Assembly (NCBI RefSeq): GCF_000717245.1
Contig: NZ_JNYQ01000001.1
Span: 992,001 to 1,056,000 of the forward strand
DNA: 64,000 nucleotides
Source: Kitasatospora papulosa
GTDB taxonomy: Bacteria; Actinomycetota; Actinomycetes; Streptomycetales; Streptomycetaceae
Direction of reading: 5' to 3'
The notes under the pieces are model-generated. The model did no database searches. It saw only the letters and a list, made by a program, of their open reading frames with translations, and had not been told where the DNA came from. This document shows positions 18,834 to 27,548 of the stretch, in pieces (position 1 is the stretch's first letter; each line of letters starts with the position of its first letter). Made by a program: the position numbers and the translations under genes.

Positions 18834-20048
18834 GTGGCAGCACCGCAGAACTACCTCGCAGTCATCAAGGTCATCGGTGTCGGCGGCGGTGGTGTCAATG
18901 CCATCAACCGAATGATCGAGGTCGGTCTCAAGGGCGTCGAGTTCATCGCCATCAACACCGATGCGCAAGCACTGTTGATGAGCGACGCCGACGTCAAGCT
19001 CGACGTCGGCCGTGAACTCACCCGTGGCCTCGGCGCCGGGGCGAACCCGGCCGTCGGTCGTAAGGCGGCAGAGGACCACCGTGAGGAGATCGAGGAGGTC
19101 CTCAAGGGGGCCGACATGGTCTTCGTCACCGCCGGAGAAGGCGGCGGCACCGGCACAGGCGGCGCACCCGTCGTCGCCAACATCGCGCGCTCGCTGGGCG
19201 CCCTGACGATCGGTGTGGTCACCCGCCCGTTCACCTTCGAGGGCCGGCGGCGCGCGAACCAGGCGGAGGACGGCATCGCCGAGCTCCGCGAAGAGGTCGA
19301 CACCCTCATCGTCATCCCCAACGACCGGCTGCTGTCCATCTCGGACCGCCAGGTCAGCGTGCTCGACGCGTTCAAGTCGGCCGACCAGGTGCTGCTCTCG
19401 GGTGTCCAGGGCATCACCGACCTCATCACCACCCCCGGCCTGATCAACCTCGACTTCGCCGACGTCAAGTCGGTCATGTCCGAGGCCGGATCGGCGCTCA
19501 TGGGCATCGGCTCCGCCCGCGGTGACGACCGCGCGGTGGCCGCCGCGGAGATGGCGATCTCCTCGCCGCTCCTGGAGGCGTCCATCGACGGCGCCCGCGG
19601 TGTCCTGCTCTCCATCTCCGGCGGCAGCGACCTCGGTCTCTTCGAGATCAACGAGGCCGCCCAGCTGGTGAGCGAGGCGGCCCACCCGGAGGCGAACATC
19701 ATCTTCGGCGCGGTCATCGACGACGCGCTCGGCGACGAGGTGCGGGTCACCGTCATCGCCGCGGGCTTCGACGGCGGGCAGCCGCCGGCGCGCCGGGAGA
19801 ACGTGCTCGGGTCGAGCGCGGCCAAGCGCGAGGAGCCCGCCCCGCCGGCCCGCACCCCCGAGCCGGCGCGCCAGACCGGTGGGCTCGGTTCCGTGCCCCC
19901 GCGCGAGGAGCCCCAGGCCCCGGCGGCCGAGCCGGCGCCCGTGGCGAACGAGACGTCGCTGCCGGTGACCCCGCCGCACGTCCCGACGGCCCGCCCCTAC
20001 CAGGACACCCAGGCCGAAGAGCTGGACGTCCCGGACTTCTTGAAGTGA
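18834..20048 (+). CDS. ftsZ: Cell division GTPase FtsZ
   Basis: 404 residues from GTG at 18834, with GAGAGG about 10 nt upstream; the protein starts MAAPQNYLAVIKVIGVGGGG. The tubulin signature is Gly103-Gly-Gly-Thr-Gly-Thr-Gly109. The T7 loop is NLDFADVKSVMS. A Pro/Ala/Glu-rich linker (about residues 316-393) leads to the conserved C-terminal peptide ELDVPDFLK, which binds SepF and other partners. It polymerises into Z-ladders for sporulation septation. Its stop overlaps the next start (GTGA). Confidence 0.98.
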   Translation: MAAPQNYLAVIKVIGVGGGGVNAINRMIEVGLKGVEFIAINTDAQALLMSDADVKLDVGRELTRGLGAGANPAVGRKAAEDHREEIEEVLKGADMVFVTAGEGGGTGTGGAPVVANIARSLGALTIGVVTRPFTFEGRRRANQAEDGIAELREEVDTLIVIPNDRLLSISDRQVSVLDAFKSADQVLLSGVQGITDLITTPGLINLDFADVKSVMSEAGSALMGIGSARGDDRAVAAAEMAISSPLLEASIDGARGVLLSISGGSDLGLFEINEAAQLVSEAAHPEANIIFGAVIDDALGDEVRVTVIAAGFDGGQPPARRENVLGSSAAKREEPAPPARTPEPARQTGGLGSVPPREEPQAPAAEPAPVANETSLPVTPPHVPTARPYQDTQAEELDVPDFLK

Positions 20049-20800
20049 TAGGTCCGCAGCACGCGGTGAGAGCCGCGGGGTCTTCGGCGGGCGGCGCCCA
20101 CTTCGCCTTCACCGACCGGTGGGGCGGAGTGAGCGCCGTTCCGTACGAGGAGCTCAACCTCGGCGGCGCGGTCGGTGACGACCCCGCCGCCGTCCGTACG
20201 AACCGCGCGCGCGCCGCACGTTCCCTCGGTCTCGACCCGGCCCGGGTGGTCTGGATGAACCAGGTGCACGGGCGGGACGTCGCCGTGGTCGACGGCCCGT
20301 GGGGCGACGCCCCCGCGGACGTCCCCGCGGTGGACGCCGTCGTGACGTCGCGGCGCGGTCTCCCGCTCGCGGTGCTCACCGCCGACTGCACCCCCGTGCT
20401 GCTCGCCGATCCGGCAGCCGGCGTCGTCGCGGCCGCCCACGCGGGACGGCCCGGTCTGGTCGCGGGGGTGGTTCCGGCCGCGGTCGAGGCCATGATCGCG
20501 CTCGGTGCCGAACCGTCCGGGATCACCGCGTACACCGGACCGGCCGTCTGCGGACGGTGCTACGAGGTCCCGGAGCAGATGCGGGCCGAGGTCGCCGCGG
20601 CGGTCCCGGCCTCGTGGTCGGAGACCAGCTGGGGCACTCCCGCGGTGGACGTCACGGCCGGGGTCCACGCCCAGCTCGACGAGCTCGGCGTCGTCGACCG
20701 GCACAGCTCGCCGTTCTGCACCCTGGAGTCCGGCGACCATTTCTCGTACCGCCGGGACCGCACCACGGGGCGGCTCGCCGGTTATGTCTGGTTGGACTGA
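20045..20800 (+). CDS. pgeF: YfiH/PgeF (LACC1-type) purine nucleoside phosphorylase/polyphenol oxidase family protein
   Basis: 251 residues from GTG at 20045, coupled to ftsZ by a 4-nt overlap. Metal-ligand motifs of the family: NQVHGRDV (His), LTADCTPVLL (Cys) and AAHAGRPGLV (His), then GPAVCGRCYEVP. Bacterial relatives are reported as multifunctional purine nucleoside enzymes, and as peptidoglycan editing factors (PgeF) that remove L-Ser-containing muropeptide precursors. The position right after ftsZ is conserved in many Gram-positives (ylmD position) and fits a cell-wall link. Confidence 0.9.
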   Translation: MIGPQHAVRAAGSSAGGAHFAFTDRWGGVSAVPYEELNLGGAVGDDPAAVRTNRARAARSLGLDPARVVWMNQVHGRDVAVVDGPWGDAPADVPAVDAVVTSRRGLPLAVLTADCTPVLLADPAAGVVAAAHAGRPGLVAGVVPAAVEAMIALGAEPSGITAYTGPAVCGRCYEVPEQMRAEVAAAVPASWSETSWGTPAVDVTAGVHAQLDELGVVDRHSSPFCTLESGDHFSYRRDRTTGRLAGYVWLD

Positions 20801-20806
20801 TAGGGC

Positions 20807-21526
20807 ATGACGGATCGCAGGACCCAACTCGCCGAGAACCTGGCACAGGTGGAGGAGCGCATCGCGTCCGCCTGCGCCTCGGCGGGCCGCGAGCGGGAGG
20901 ACGTGACCCTCATCGTGGTCACCAAGACCTACCCCGCGAGCGATGTGCGCATTCTGTACGAACTCGGCGTGCGTCAGGTCGCGGAGAACCGTGACCAGGA
21001 TGCGGCGCCGAAAGCCGCCGCTTGCGCGGATCTGTCGCTCACCTGGCACTTCGTCGGACAGCTGCAGACCAACAAAGTCCGTTCCGTGGCCGGTTATGCC
21101 GGAGTCGTGCAGTCGGTGGACCGGGTGAAGCTGGTCACCGCGCTCTCGGCGGCGGCGGTCAGGGGCGGGCGCGAACTCGGCTGCCTCATCCAGGTCGCCC
21201 TCGACGCGGAGAGCGGCGAGCGCGGGGACCGGGGCGGCGTCGCACCGGACGCGATCGAGGAGTTGGCCGCGTCGGTGGAGGAGGCGGAGGGCCTCAGGCT
21301 CGACGGACTCATGACGGTCGCGCCGCTCGCCGGTCCCTACGCCGGCCGGCAACGGGCCGCGTTCGACCGGCTGGTGGAATTCTCGTCCCGCCTGCGCGGG
21401 AACCATCCGGCTGCGAACATGGTCTCTGCCGGGATGAGCGCGGATCTCGAGGACGCGATCGCGGCCGGGGCGACACATGTACGCGTCGGTACGGCGGTAC
21501 TCGGAGTCCGACCCCGGCTCGGGTAA
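20807..21526 (+). CDS. PLP homeostasis protein, YggS/PLPBP family
   Basis: 239 residues from ATG at 20807, 6 nt after the pgeF-like gene. Lys40 in VVTKTYP is the PLP-binding lysine. AENRDQDAAPKAA, WHFVGQLQTNKVR, QVALDAESGERGDRGG and NMVSAGMSADLEDAIAAGAT are the standard family blocks. It binds PLP and keeps vitamin B6 and amino acid pools balanced, with no known catalytic reaction. It occupies the ylmE position between ftsZ and sepF. Confidence 0.93.
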   Translation: MTDRRTQLAENLAQVEERIASACASAGREREDVTLIVVTKTYPASDVRILYELGVRQVAENRDQDAAPKAAACADLSLTWHFVGQLQTNKVRSVAGYAGVVQSVDRVKLVTALSAAAVRGGRELGCLIQVALDAESGERGDRGGVAPDAIEELAASVEEAEGLRLDGLMTVAPLAGPYAGRQRAAFDRLVEFSSRLRGNHPAANMVSAGMSADLEDAIAAGATHVRVGTAVLGVRPRLG

Positions 21527-21652
21527 CGTCGCGAAGCAGGTCGGACCACAGCAGAAAATATGGTCATTCCCGCTCACGCGGACTGGCCGGAGTGGATCGC
21601 GGGCACTTGGTGACACGAATGCCGATCCACCACAGAGCGGAGGACTCGGAGC

Positions 21653-22264
21653 ATGGCCGGCGCGATGCGCAAGATGGCGGTCTACCTCGGCCTCGTGGAG
21701 GACGATGGGTACGACGGTCCGGGGTTCGACCCCGACGACGAATTCGAACCCGAGCCGGAGCCCGAGCGCGACCGGCGGCGGCACCAGCCCGCGCATCCGG
21801 TGGAGCGGGAACGGGACGAACCGGTGCGATCGGTGCAACCGCCCGCACCACGGGAACCGGTTCAGCTCCCGGCGGAAAGCGGACGACCCGCCCGAATCGC
21901 CCCCGTGGCATCCATCACACCTGACCGTCCGAACCTGGAGAAGAACGCACCGGTGATCATGCCCAAGGTCGTGTCCGAGCGTGAGCCCTACCGGATCACC
22001 ACGCTGCACCCCAGGACCTACAACGAGGCCCGTACCATCGGGGAACACTTCCGCGAGGGCACTCCGGTGATCATGAACCTCACGGAGATGGACGACACCG
22101 ATGCGAAGCGACTTGTCGACTTTGCCGCGGGACTCGTCTTCGGTCTCCATGGCAGCATTGAGCGTGTGACGCAGAAGGTGTTCCTGTTGTCGCCTGCTAA
22201 CGTCGATGTCACGGCGGAGGACAAGGCCCGCATCGCAGAGGGCGGGTTCTTCAACCAGAGCTGA
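21653..22264 (+). CDS. sepF: Cell division protein SepF
   Basis: 203 residues from ATG at 21653 with GGAGGACTCGGAGC in front. The N-terminal amphipathic stretch (MAGAMRKMAVYLGL) fits a membrane anchor. An acidic then Arg/Pro-rich linker reaches about residue 100. The SepF (DUF552) core follows: ITTLHPRTYNEARTIGEHFR, PVIMNLTEMDDTDAKRLVDF and GLHGSIERVTQKVFLLSP. It tethers FtsZ to the membrane; Actinobacteria lack FtsA, which makes this role central. Confidence 0.96.
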   Translation: MAGAMRKMAVYLGLVEDDGYDGPGFDPDDEFEPEPEPERDRRRHQPAHPVERERDEPVRSVQPPAPREPVQLPAESGRPARIAPVASITPDRPNLEKNAPVIMPKVVSEREPYRITTLHPRTYNEARTIGEHFREGTPVIMNLTEMDDTDAKRLVDFAAGLVFGLHGSIERVTQKVFLLSPANVDVTAEDKARIAEGGFFNQS

Positions 22265-22332
22265 GAACACCGGGAACAAAGCCGGCCGGGAGGCCGGGGC
22301 TACGAAAGCCAGGGGAGAGGGAAGCGCGGGAC

Positions 22333-22629
22333 ATGGGCGTCGCACTGGATGTGGTCTACATCGCGCTGATGTGTTTCCTCATCGTGCTGATCTTCCGGCT
22401 GGTCATGGACTATGTCTTCCAGTTCGCACGTTCATGGCAGCCAGGCAAGGCGATGGTGGTCGTTCTCGAGGGCACTTACACTGTCACGGATCCACCGTTG
22501 AAGCTTCTGCGGCGGTTCATACCGCCGTTGCGTCTCGGGGGCGTGGCACTTGACCTGTCCTTCTTCGTTCTGATGATCATCGTCTACATTCTGCTCAGCC
22601 TCGTGGGCAAGCTTGCGAGCAGCGTGTGA
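22333..22629 (+). CDS. sepG: YggT/YlmG-family membrane protein SepG
   Basis: 98 residues from ATG at 22333 with GGGAGAGGGAAG upstream. Two membrane segments (VVYIALMCFLIVLIFRLVMDYVF and LSFFVLMIIVYILLSLVG) flank the conserved TDPPLKLLRRFIPPLR. The Streptomyces homologue at this location (SepG/YlmG) is reported to help FtsZ localise and to affect spore nucleoid compaction. It sits between sepF and divIVA, as in other Gram-positives. Confidence 0.92.
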   Translation: MGVALDVVYIALMCFLIVLIFRLVMDYVFQFARSWQPGKAMVVVLEGTYTVTDPPLKLLRRFIPPLRLGGVALDLSFFVLMIIVYILLSLVGKLASSV

Positions 22630-22678
22630 ACGATACGGTCTTGCCGACTGCCGACGACTACGTAGAGGTGAAGAAGAG

Positions 22679-23845
22679 ATGCCGCTGACCCCCGAGGACG
22701 TGCGGAACAAGCAGTTCACGACCGTCCGCCTCCGAGAAGGCTATGACGAGGACGAGGTCGATGCCTTCCTCGACGAGGTCGAGTCGGAACTGACCCGGCT
22801 GCTCCGTGAGAACGAGGACCTGCGCGCCAAGCTGGCCGCCGCCACGCGTGCGGCCGCGCAGAACCAGCAGCAGCAGGGCATGCGTAAACCGCCGGAGCAG
22901 CAGCAGCAGGAGAGGCCGGGCGCCCCGGTGCCCGCCGCCATATCGGGTCCGCCGGTCCAGCAGCAGCAGCCTCCGCAGATGGGTCCCCCCCAGCTGCCCG
23001 GTGGCGCTCCGCAGCTGCCCGCCGGTCCCAGCGGCCATGGCCCCCAGGGCGGCCACGGTCCCGGTCCGCAGGGCCCGCACGGCCCCGGCCCGATGCAGGG
23101 CGGTCCCATGGGTGGCCCGATGGGCGGCCCCATGGGTGGTCACGCTCAGCAGCAGCAGATGCAGCAGCAGATGCAACAGCAACAGCAGCAGCAGATGCAG
23201 CAGCCCGGTCAGGGCCCCGGTGGCGACAGCGCCGCCCGTGTCCTCTCCCTCGCCCAGCAGACCGCCGACCAGGCGATCGCGGAGGCCCGCTCCGAGGCCA
23301 ACAAGATCGTCGGTGAGGCGCGCAGCCGTGCCGAGGGCCTGGAGCGCGACGCCCGTGCCAAGGCGGACGCCCTGGAGCGGGACGCGCAGGAGAAGCACCG
23401 CGTGGCGATGGGCTCGCTGGAGTCGGCCCGCGCGACGCTGGAGCGCAAGGTCGAGGACCTGCGTGGCTTCGAGCGCGAGTACCGGACCCGTCTGAAGTCC
23501 TACCTGGAGAGCCAGCTGCGTCAGCTGGAGACCCAGGCCGACGACTCGCTGGCCCCGCCGCGGACCCCCGCCGCCGCCTCGCTGCCGCCGTCGCCCTCGC
23601 TGGCTCCGGCCGGTGCGGGTTCGATGGGGCACGCCATGGGCGGCAGCCACGGTGGCCACGGCAGCCAGCAGATGGGCGGCGGCAACCAGTCGATGGGCGG
23701 TGGCCCGTCCTACGGTGGCGGCCAGCAGCAGATGTCGCCCGCGATGACGCAGCCGATGGCACCGGTGCGGCCGCAGGCGCCGCAGCCGATGCAGCAGGCC
23801 CCGTCGCCGATGCGCGGGTTCCTCATCGACGAGGACGACAACTGA
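22679..23845 (+). CDS. divIVA: Polar growth protein DivIVA
   Basis: 388 residues from ATG at 22679. The conserved N-terminal domain is MPLTPEDVRNKQFTTVRLRE then YDEDEVDAFLDEVESELTRL. A long linker (about residues 65-180) is extremely rich in Gln, Gly, Pro, Met and His, including CAG runs. A coiled coil follows at about residues 185-285 (TADQAIAEARSEANKIVGEA through ESQLRQLETQ). A second Gly/Met/Gln-rich stretch ends in PMRGFLIDEDDN. In Streptomyces DivIVA is essential and organises tip extension and branching. The transcript ends at the hairpin at 23886-23921. Confidence 0.97.
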   Translation: MPLTPEDVRNKQFTTVRLREGYDEDEVDAFLDEVESELTRLLRENEDLRAKLAAATRAAAQNQQQQGMRKPPEQQQQERPGAPVPAAISGPPVQQQQPPQMGPPQLPGGAPQLPAGPSGHGPQGGHGPGPQGPHGPGPMQGGPMGGPMGGPMGGHAQQQQMQQQMQQQQQQQMQQPGQGPGGDSAARVLSLAQQTADQAIAEARSEANKIVGEARSRAEGLERDARAKADALERDAQEKHRVAMGSLESARATLERKVEDLRGFEREYRTRLKSYLESQLRQLETQADDSLAPPRTPAAASLPPSPSLAPAGAGSMGHAMGGSHGGHGSQQMGGGNQSMGGGPSYGGGQQQMSPAMTQPMAPVRPQAPQPMQQAPSPMRGFLIDEDDN

Positions 23846-23885
23846 GCGGTTCGCGCTCGCTGAGCGCGTAGCCGTCGGCAGGCTA

Positions 23886-23925
23886 GGGCCGGGCCCCGGG
23901 GTTTTCCCCGGGGCCCGGCCCTTTT
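23886..23925 (+). terminator. Strong terminator after divIVA
   Basis: Perfect 16-bp stem (GGGCCGGGCCCCGGGG at 23886-23901 with its complement at 23906-23921), TTTT loop and TTTT tail at 23922-23925. It lies 41 nt after the divIVA stop and closes the dcw transcript. Confidence 0.93.
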
Positions 23926-24075
23926 GCGCTGCCCGGTCGCGGGACGGGGCCGCTGCGTGGGGCTCGTCCCCTGCCCGCCTCCCCTGCAACCGGGGATCCG
24001 CCCCCGGACCCCGCTCCTCGATCGCCGGAGGGGCCGGGTTCCGGTGTCCCCGGTTCGACATAGGCCGGGTACGAC

Positions 24076-24112
24076 GAAGGGCGCGGCCGGAGTGTGTCCG
24101 GCCGCGCCCTTC
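24076..24112 (-). terminator. Terminator after ileS (minus strand)
   Basis: Perfect 16-bp stem (GAAGGGCGCGGCCGGA at 24076-24091, complement at 24097-24112) with a 5-nt loop, 10 nt beyond the ileS stop. It has no real T tract, as is common in Streptomyces. Together with the divIVA terminator it insulates the convergent genes. Confidence 0.85.
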
Positions 24113-24121
24113 GGGTGGGGG

Positions 24122-27100
24122 CTACGCCTCGGTCTTGCGGAGGCGGAACGTGAGGGACAGGCCCTCGTCCTCGAACGGGGTGCCGTACGTGTCGTCGGCC
24201 TCGCCCCGCGCGTAGTCCAGGGCCAGGACCTCGTCCGCGATGAGGGTCGCGTGCGCGGTCAGGGCCTCGGCGGTCTCGGAGGACGGGGAGGTCCAGCGCA
24301 CCGCGATGCGGTCGGACACCTCCAGGCCGCTGTTCTTGCGGGCCTCCTGGATCAGCCGGATCGCGTCACGGGCCAGTCCGGCGGCCCGCAGCTCCGGGGT
24401 GATCTCCAGGTCCAGCGCGACCGTCGCGCCCGAGTCGGAGGCCACCGACCAGCCCTCGCGGGGGGTCTCCGTGATGATGACCTCGTCGGGGGCCAGGGTG
24501 ATCTGCTCGCCGTCGACCTCCACCGAGGCCGTTCCCTCGCGCAGCGCCAGGCTCAGCGCCGCGGCGTCGGCGTCGGCGACGGCCTTGGCGACCGCCTGGA
24601 CGCCCTTGCCGAACCGCTTGCCCAGCGCGCGGAAGTTCGCCTTGGCCGTGGTGTCGACCAGCGAGCCACCCACCTCGGAGAGGGAGGCCAGGGAGGAGAC
24701 GTTCAGCTCCTCCGTGATCTGGGCGCGCAGCTCCGGCGTGAGCGACTCGAAGCCCGAGGCCGCCACCAGGGCGCGCGACAGCGGCTGCCGGGTCTTGACC
24801 CCCGACTCGGCGCGTGTGGCCCGGCCCAGCTCCACCAGGCGGCGTACCAGGGCCATCTGCGAGGAGAGCGACGGGTCGATCGACGCCGGGTCCGCCGTCG
24901 GCCAGGACGACAGGTGCACCGACTCCGGGGCGTCCGGGGCGACGGGAACGATCAGGTCCTGCCAGACCCGCTCCGTGATGAACGGCGTCAGCGGGGCCAT
25001 CAGCCGGGTGACGGTCTCCACGACCTCGTGCAGGGTGCGCAGCGCCGCCTTGTCGCCCTGCCAGAAGCGGCGGCGCGAGCGGCGGACGTACCAGTTGGAC
25101 AGGTCGTCGACGAAGGCCGAGAGCAGCTTGCCGGCGCGCTGGGTGTCGTACGCCTCCAGCGCCTTCGTGACCTCGTCGACCAGGGTGCCGAGCTCGCTCA
25201 GCAGCCAGCGGTCCAGGACGGTGCGGTCGGCGGGGGCCGGATCGGCCGCGGACGGCGCCCAGCCGGACGTACGGGCGTACAGGGCCTGGAAGGCCACCGT
25301 GTTCCAGTACGTGAGGAGCGTCTTGCGGACGACCTCCTGGATCGTGCCGTGGCCCACGCGGCGTGCCGCCCACGGGGAGCCGCCGGCCGCCATGAACCAG
25401 CGGACGGCGTCGGCGCCGTGCTGGTCCATCAGTGGGATCGGCTGGAGGATGTTGCCCAGGTGCTTGGACATCTTGCGGCCGTCCTCGGCGAGGATGTGGC
25501 CCAGGCAGACCACGTTCTCGTACGAGGACTTGTCGAAGACCAGGGTGCCGACCGCCATCAGCGTGTAGAACCAGCCACGGGTCTGGTCGATGGCCTCCGA
25601 GATGAACTGCGCCGGGTAGCGGGACTCGAAGACCTCCTTGTTCTTGTACGGGTAGCCCCACTGCGCGAACGGCATCGAACCCGAGTCGTACCAGGCGTCG
25701 ATGACCTCCGGGACGCGGTACGCCTCCAGCTGGCAGTTCTCGTGCGAGCAGGTGAAGGTGATCTCGTCGATGAACGGGCGGTGCGGGTCCAGGTCCGACT
25801 GGTCGCGGCCGGTCAGCCCGGAGAGCTCGGCGCGGGAGCCGACACAGGTCAGGTGGTCGTCCTCGCAGCGCCAGATCGGCAGCGGGGTGCCCCAGTAGCG
25901 GTTGCGGGACAGCGCCCAGTCGACGTTGTTGTTCAGCCAGTCGCCGAAGCGGCCGTTCTTGACGGACTCCGGGAACCAGTTGGTCTTCTCGTTCTCCTGG
26001 AGGAGCCGGTCCTTGACCGCGGTGGTGCGGATGTACCAGGACGGCTGCGCGTAGTACAGCAGGGCCGTGTGGCAGCGCCAGCAGTGCGGGTAGCTGTGCT
26101 CGTACGGGACGTGGCGGAAGAGCTTGCCCCGCGCGTCCAGGTCCTCGGTCAGGGCCTCGTCGGCCTTCTTGAAGAAGACGCCGCCGACCAGCGGGAGGCC
26201 CTCCTCGAAGGTGCCGTCGGGGCGGACCGGGTTCACCACGGGAAGGCCGTACGCCTTGCAGACCAGGAGGTCGTCGGCGCCGAACGCGGGGGACTGGTGG
26301 ACCAGACCCGTGCCGTCCTCGGTCGTGACGTACTCGGCGTTGACGACGAAGTGCGCCTCGCTCGGGAACTCGACCAGCTGGAAGGGGCGTTCGTAGGTCC
26401 AGCGCTCCATCTCACGGCCGGTGAAGGCCTCACCGGTGAGCTCCCAGCCCTCGCCGAGCGCCTTCTCGACGAGAGGCCGGGCCACGACCAGCTTCTCCGA
26501 GCCGTCCGTCGCGACCACGTAGTCGACGTCGGGGTGCGCGGCGACCGCGGTGTTGGAGACCAGCGTCCAGGGGGTCGTCGTCCAGACCAGCAGCGCGGCC
26601 TCGCCGGCCAGCGGCCCGCTCGTCAGCGGGAAACGGACGAAGACCGACGGGTCGACGACCGTCTCGTACCCCTGGGCCAGCTCGTGGTCCGACAGACCGG
26701 TGCCGCAGCGCGGGCACCAGGGCGCCACGCGGTGGTCCTGGACCAGCAGGCCCTTGCCGAAGATCTCCTTCAGCGACCACCACACGGAGTCGACGTACTC
26801 CGGGTCCATCGTGCGGTAGGCGTCGTCGAGGTCGACCCAGTACCCCATGCGGGTCGTGAGCTCGGCGAACGCGTCGGTGTGGCGGGTGACGGACTCACGG
26901 CACTTCGCGTTGAACTCGGCGATGCCGTAGGCCTCGATGTCCTTCTTGCCGTTGAAGCCCAGCTCCTTCTCCACCGCGAGCTCGACCGGCAGGCCGTGGC
27001 AGTCCCAGCCGGCCTTCCGGCCGACGTGGTAGCCCTGCATGGTGCGGAAGCGGGGGAAGACGTCCTTGAAGACGCGTGCCTCGATGTGGTGGGCACCGGG

Positions 27101-27271
27101 CATGCCGTTGGCGGTCGGCGGGCCCTCGTAGAAGACCCACTCGGGACGGCCCTCGGACTGTTCGAGGCTCTTGGCGAACACCTTGCTGTCGCGCCAGAAG
27201 TCGAGCACGGCGTGCTCGAGGGCGGGCAGGTCGACCTGGGCGGGTACCTGGCGGTACTGCGGCGATGTCAT
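24122..27271 (-). CDS. ileS: Isoleucyl-tRNA synthetase, type 2 with GXHH signature
   Basis: 1049 residues from ATG at 27271 with CGGAGGAAG upstream. The first class I signature reads Gly59-Ala60-His61-His62 (PGAHHIEARVF), so the first and third positions are swapped relative to the canonical HxGH. The second signature is Lys600-Met-Ser-Lys603 (DGRKMSKHLGN, with His rather than the usual Ser at the fifth position). The editing domain has TTPWTLVSNTAVAAHP. Length and the GXHH and KMSKH motifs place it with IleRS2-type enzymes. It charges tRNA-Ile. Expression is predicted to be controlled by the T-box leader at 27272-27548. Confidence 0.97.
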   Translation of the reverse strand: MTSPQYRQVPAQVDLPALEHAVLDFWRDSKVFAKSLEQSEGRPEWVFYEGPPTANGMPGAHHIEARVFKDVFPRFRTMQGYHVGRKAGWDCHGLPVELAVEKELGFNGKKDIEAYGIAEFNAKCRESVTRHTDAFAELTTRMGYWVDLDDAYRTMDPEYVDSVWWSLKEIFGKGLLVQDHRVAPWCPRCGTGLSDHELAQGYETVVDPSVFVRFPLTSGPLAGEAALLVWTTTPWTLVSNTAVAAHPDVDYVVATDGSEKLVVARPLVEKALGEGWELTGEAFTGREMERWTYERPFQLVEFPSEAHFVVNAEYVTTEDGTGLVHQSPAFGADDLLVCKAYGLPVVNPVRPDGTFEEGLPLVGGVFFKKADEALTEDLDARGKLFRHVPYEHSYPHCWRCHTALLYYAQPSWYIRTTAVKDRLLQENEKTNWFPESVKNGRFGDWLNNNVDWALSRNRYWGTPLPIWRCEDDHLTCVGSRAELSGLTGRDQSDLDPHRPFIDEITFTCSHENCQLEAYRVPEVIDAWYDSGSMPFAQWGYPYKNKEVFESRYPAQFISEAIDQTRGWFYTLMAVGTLVFDKSSYENVVCLGHILAEDGRKMSKHLGNILQPIPLMDQHGADAVRWFMAAGGSPWAARRVGHGTIQEVVRKTLLTYWNTVAFQALYARTSGWAPSAADPAPADRTVLDRWLLSELGTLVDEVTKALEAYDTQRAGKLLSAFVDDLSNWYVRRSRRRFWQGDKAALRTLHEVVETVTRLMAPLTPFITERVWQDLIVPVAPDAPESVHLSSWPTADPASIDPSLSSQMALVRRLVELGRATRAESGVKTRQPLSRALVAASGFESLTPELRAQITEELNVSSLASLSEVGGSLVDTTAKANFRALGKRFGKGVQAVAKAVADADAAALSLALREGTASVEVDGEQITLAPDEVIITETPREGWSVASDSGATVALDLEITPELRAAGLARDAIRLIQEARKNSGLEVSDRIAVRWTSPSSETAEALTAHATLIADEVLALDYARGEADDTYGTPFEDEGLSLTFRLRKTEA

Positions 27272-27548
27272 GTGCGGGCTTCCTCCGGCGGACGTCTTCC
27301 ACTTCCGTCGGAGGGACGAGAGCCGGATCTGCTCCCGCGGTACCACCCTCCTTGGCCGCGGGCGTGCGCCCGTGGCCCCCTCATTGGGGTCGCGATGCCG
27401 GTTCTAGTGACCTCGTGTCCGCGGGCGGAGCCCACGTGTCCGAAGCTTTCTTCCGGCGGCTCCGGGGTGATCTTCACGGCGCGCTCGCCCCCGGGCTCCC
27501 ACCGTCCCCGGTTCGCTGCTGGCTGCGTACGACGCTACTCGTCCCGTC
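27272..27548 (-). promoter_or_regulatory. T-box riboswitch controlling ileS (translational type)
   Basis: On the minus strand the leader contains the T-box core GGAGGGTGGTACCGCGGG at 27351-27334. A candidate Ile specifier ATC at 27471-27469 lies in GTGAAGATCACC. Downstream, CCTCCGACGG (27314-27305) can pair with CCGCCGGAGG (27291-27282), which holds the ileS Shine-Dalgarno, through a helix with one mismatch. No intrinsic terminator is seen, so uncharged tRNA-Ile is predicted to free the ribosome binding site, as described for actinobacterial ileS T-boxes. The upstream limit is approximate; a TACACT hexamer (27574-27569) is a possible -10. Confidence 0.88.

Noticed and set aside
22900..23215. 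CAG/GGC-rich stretch as a possible CRISPR or satellite repeat
   Set aside because: It is in frame inside divIVA and encodes the Gln/Gly linker; no spacers.
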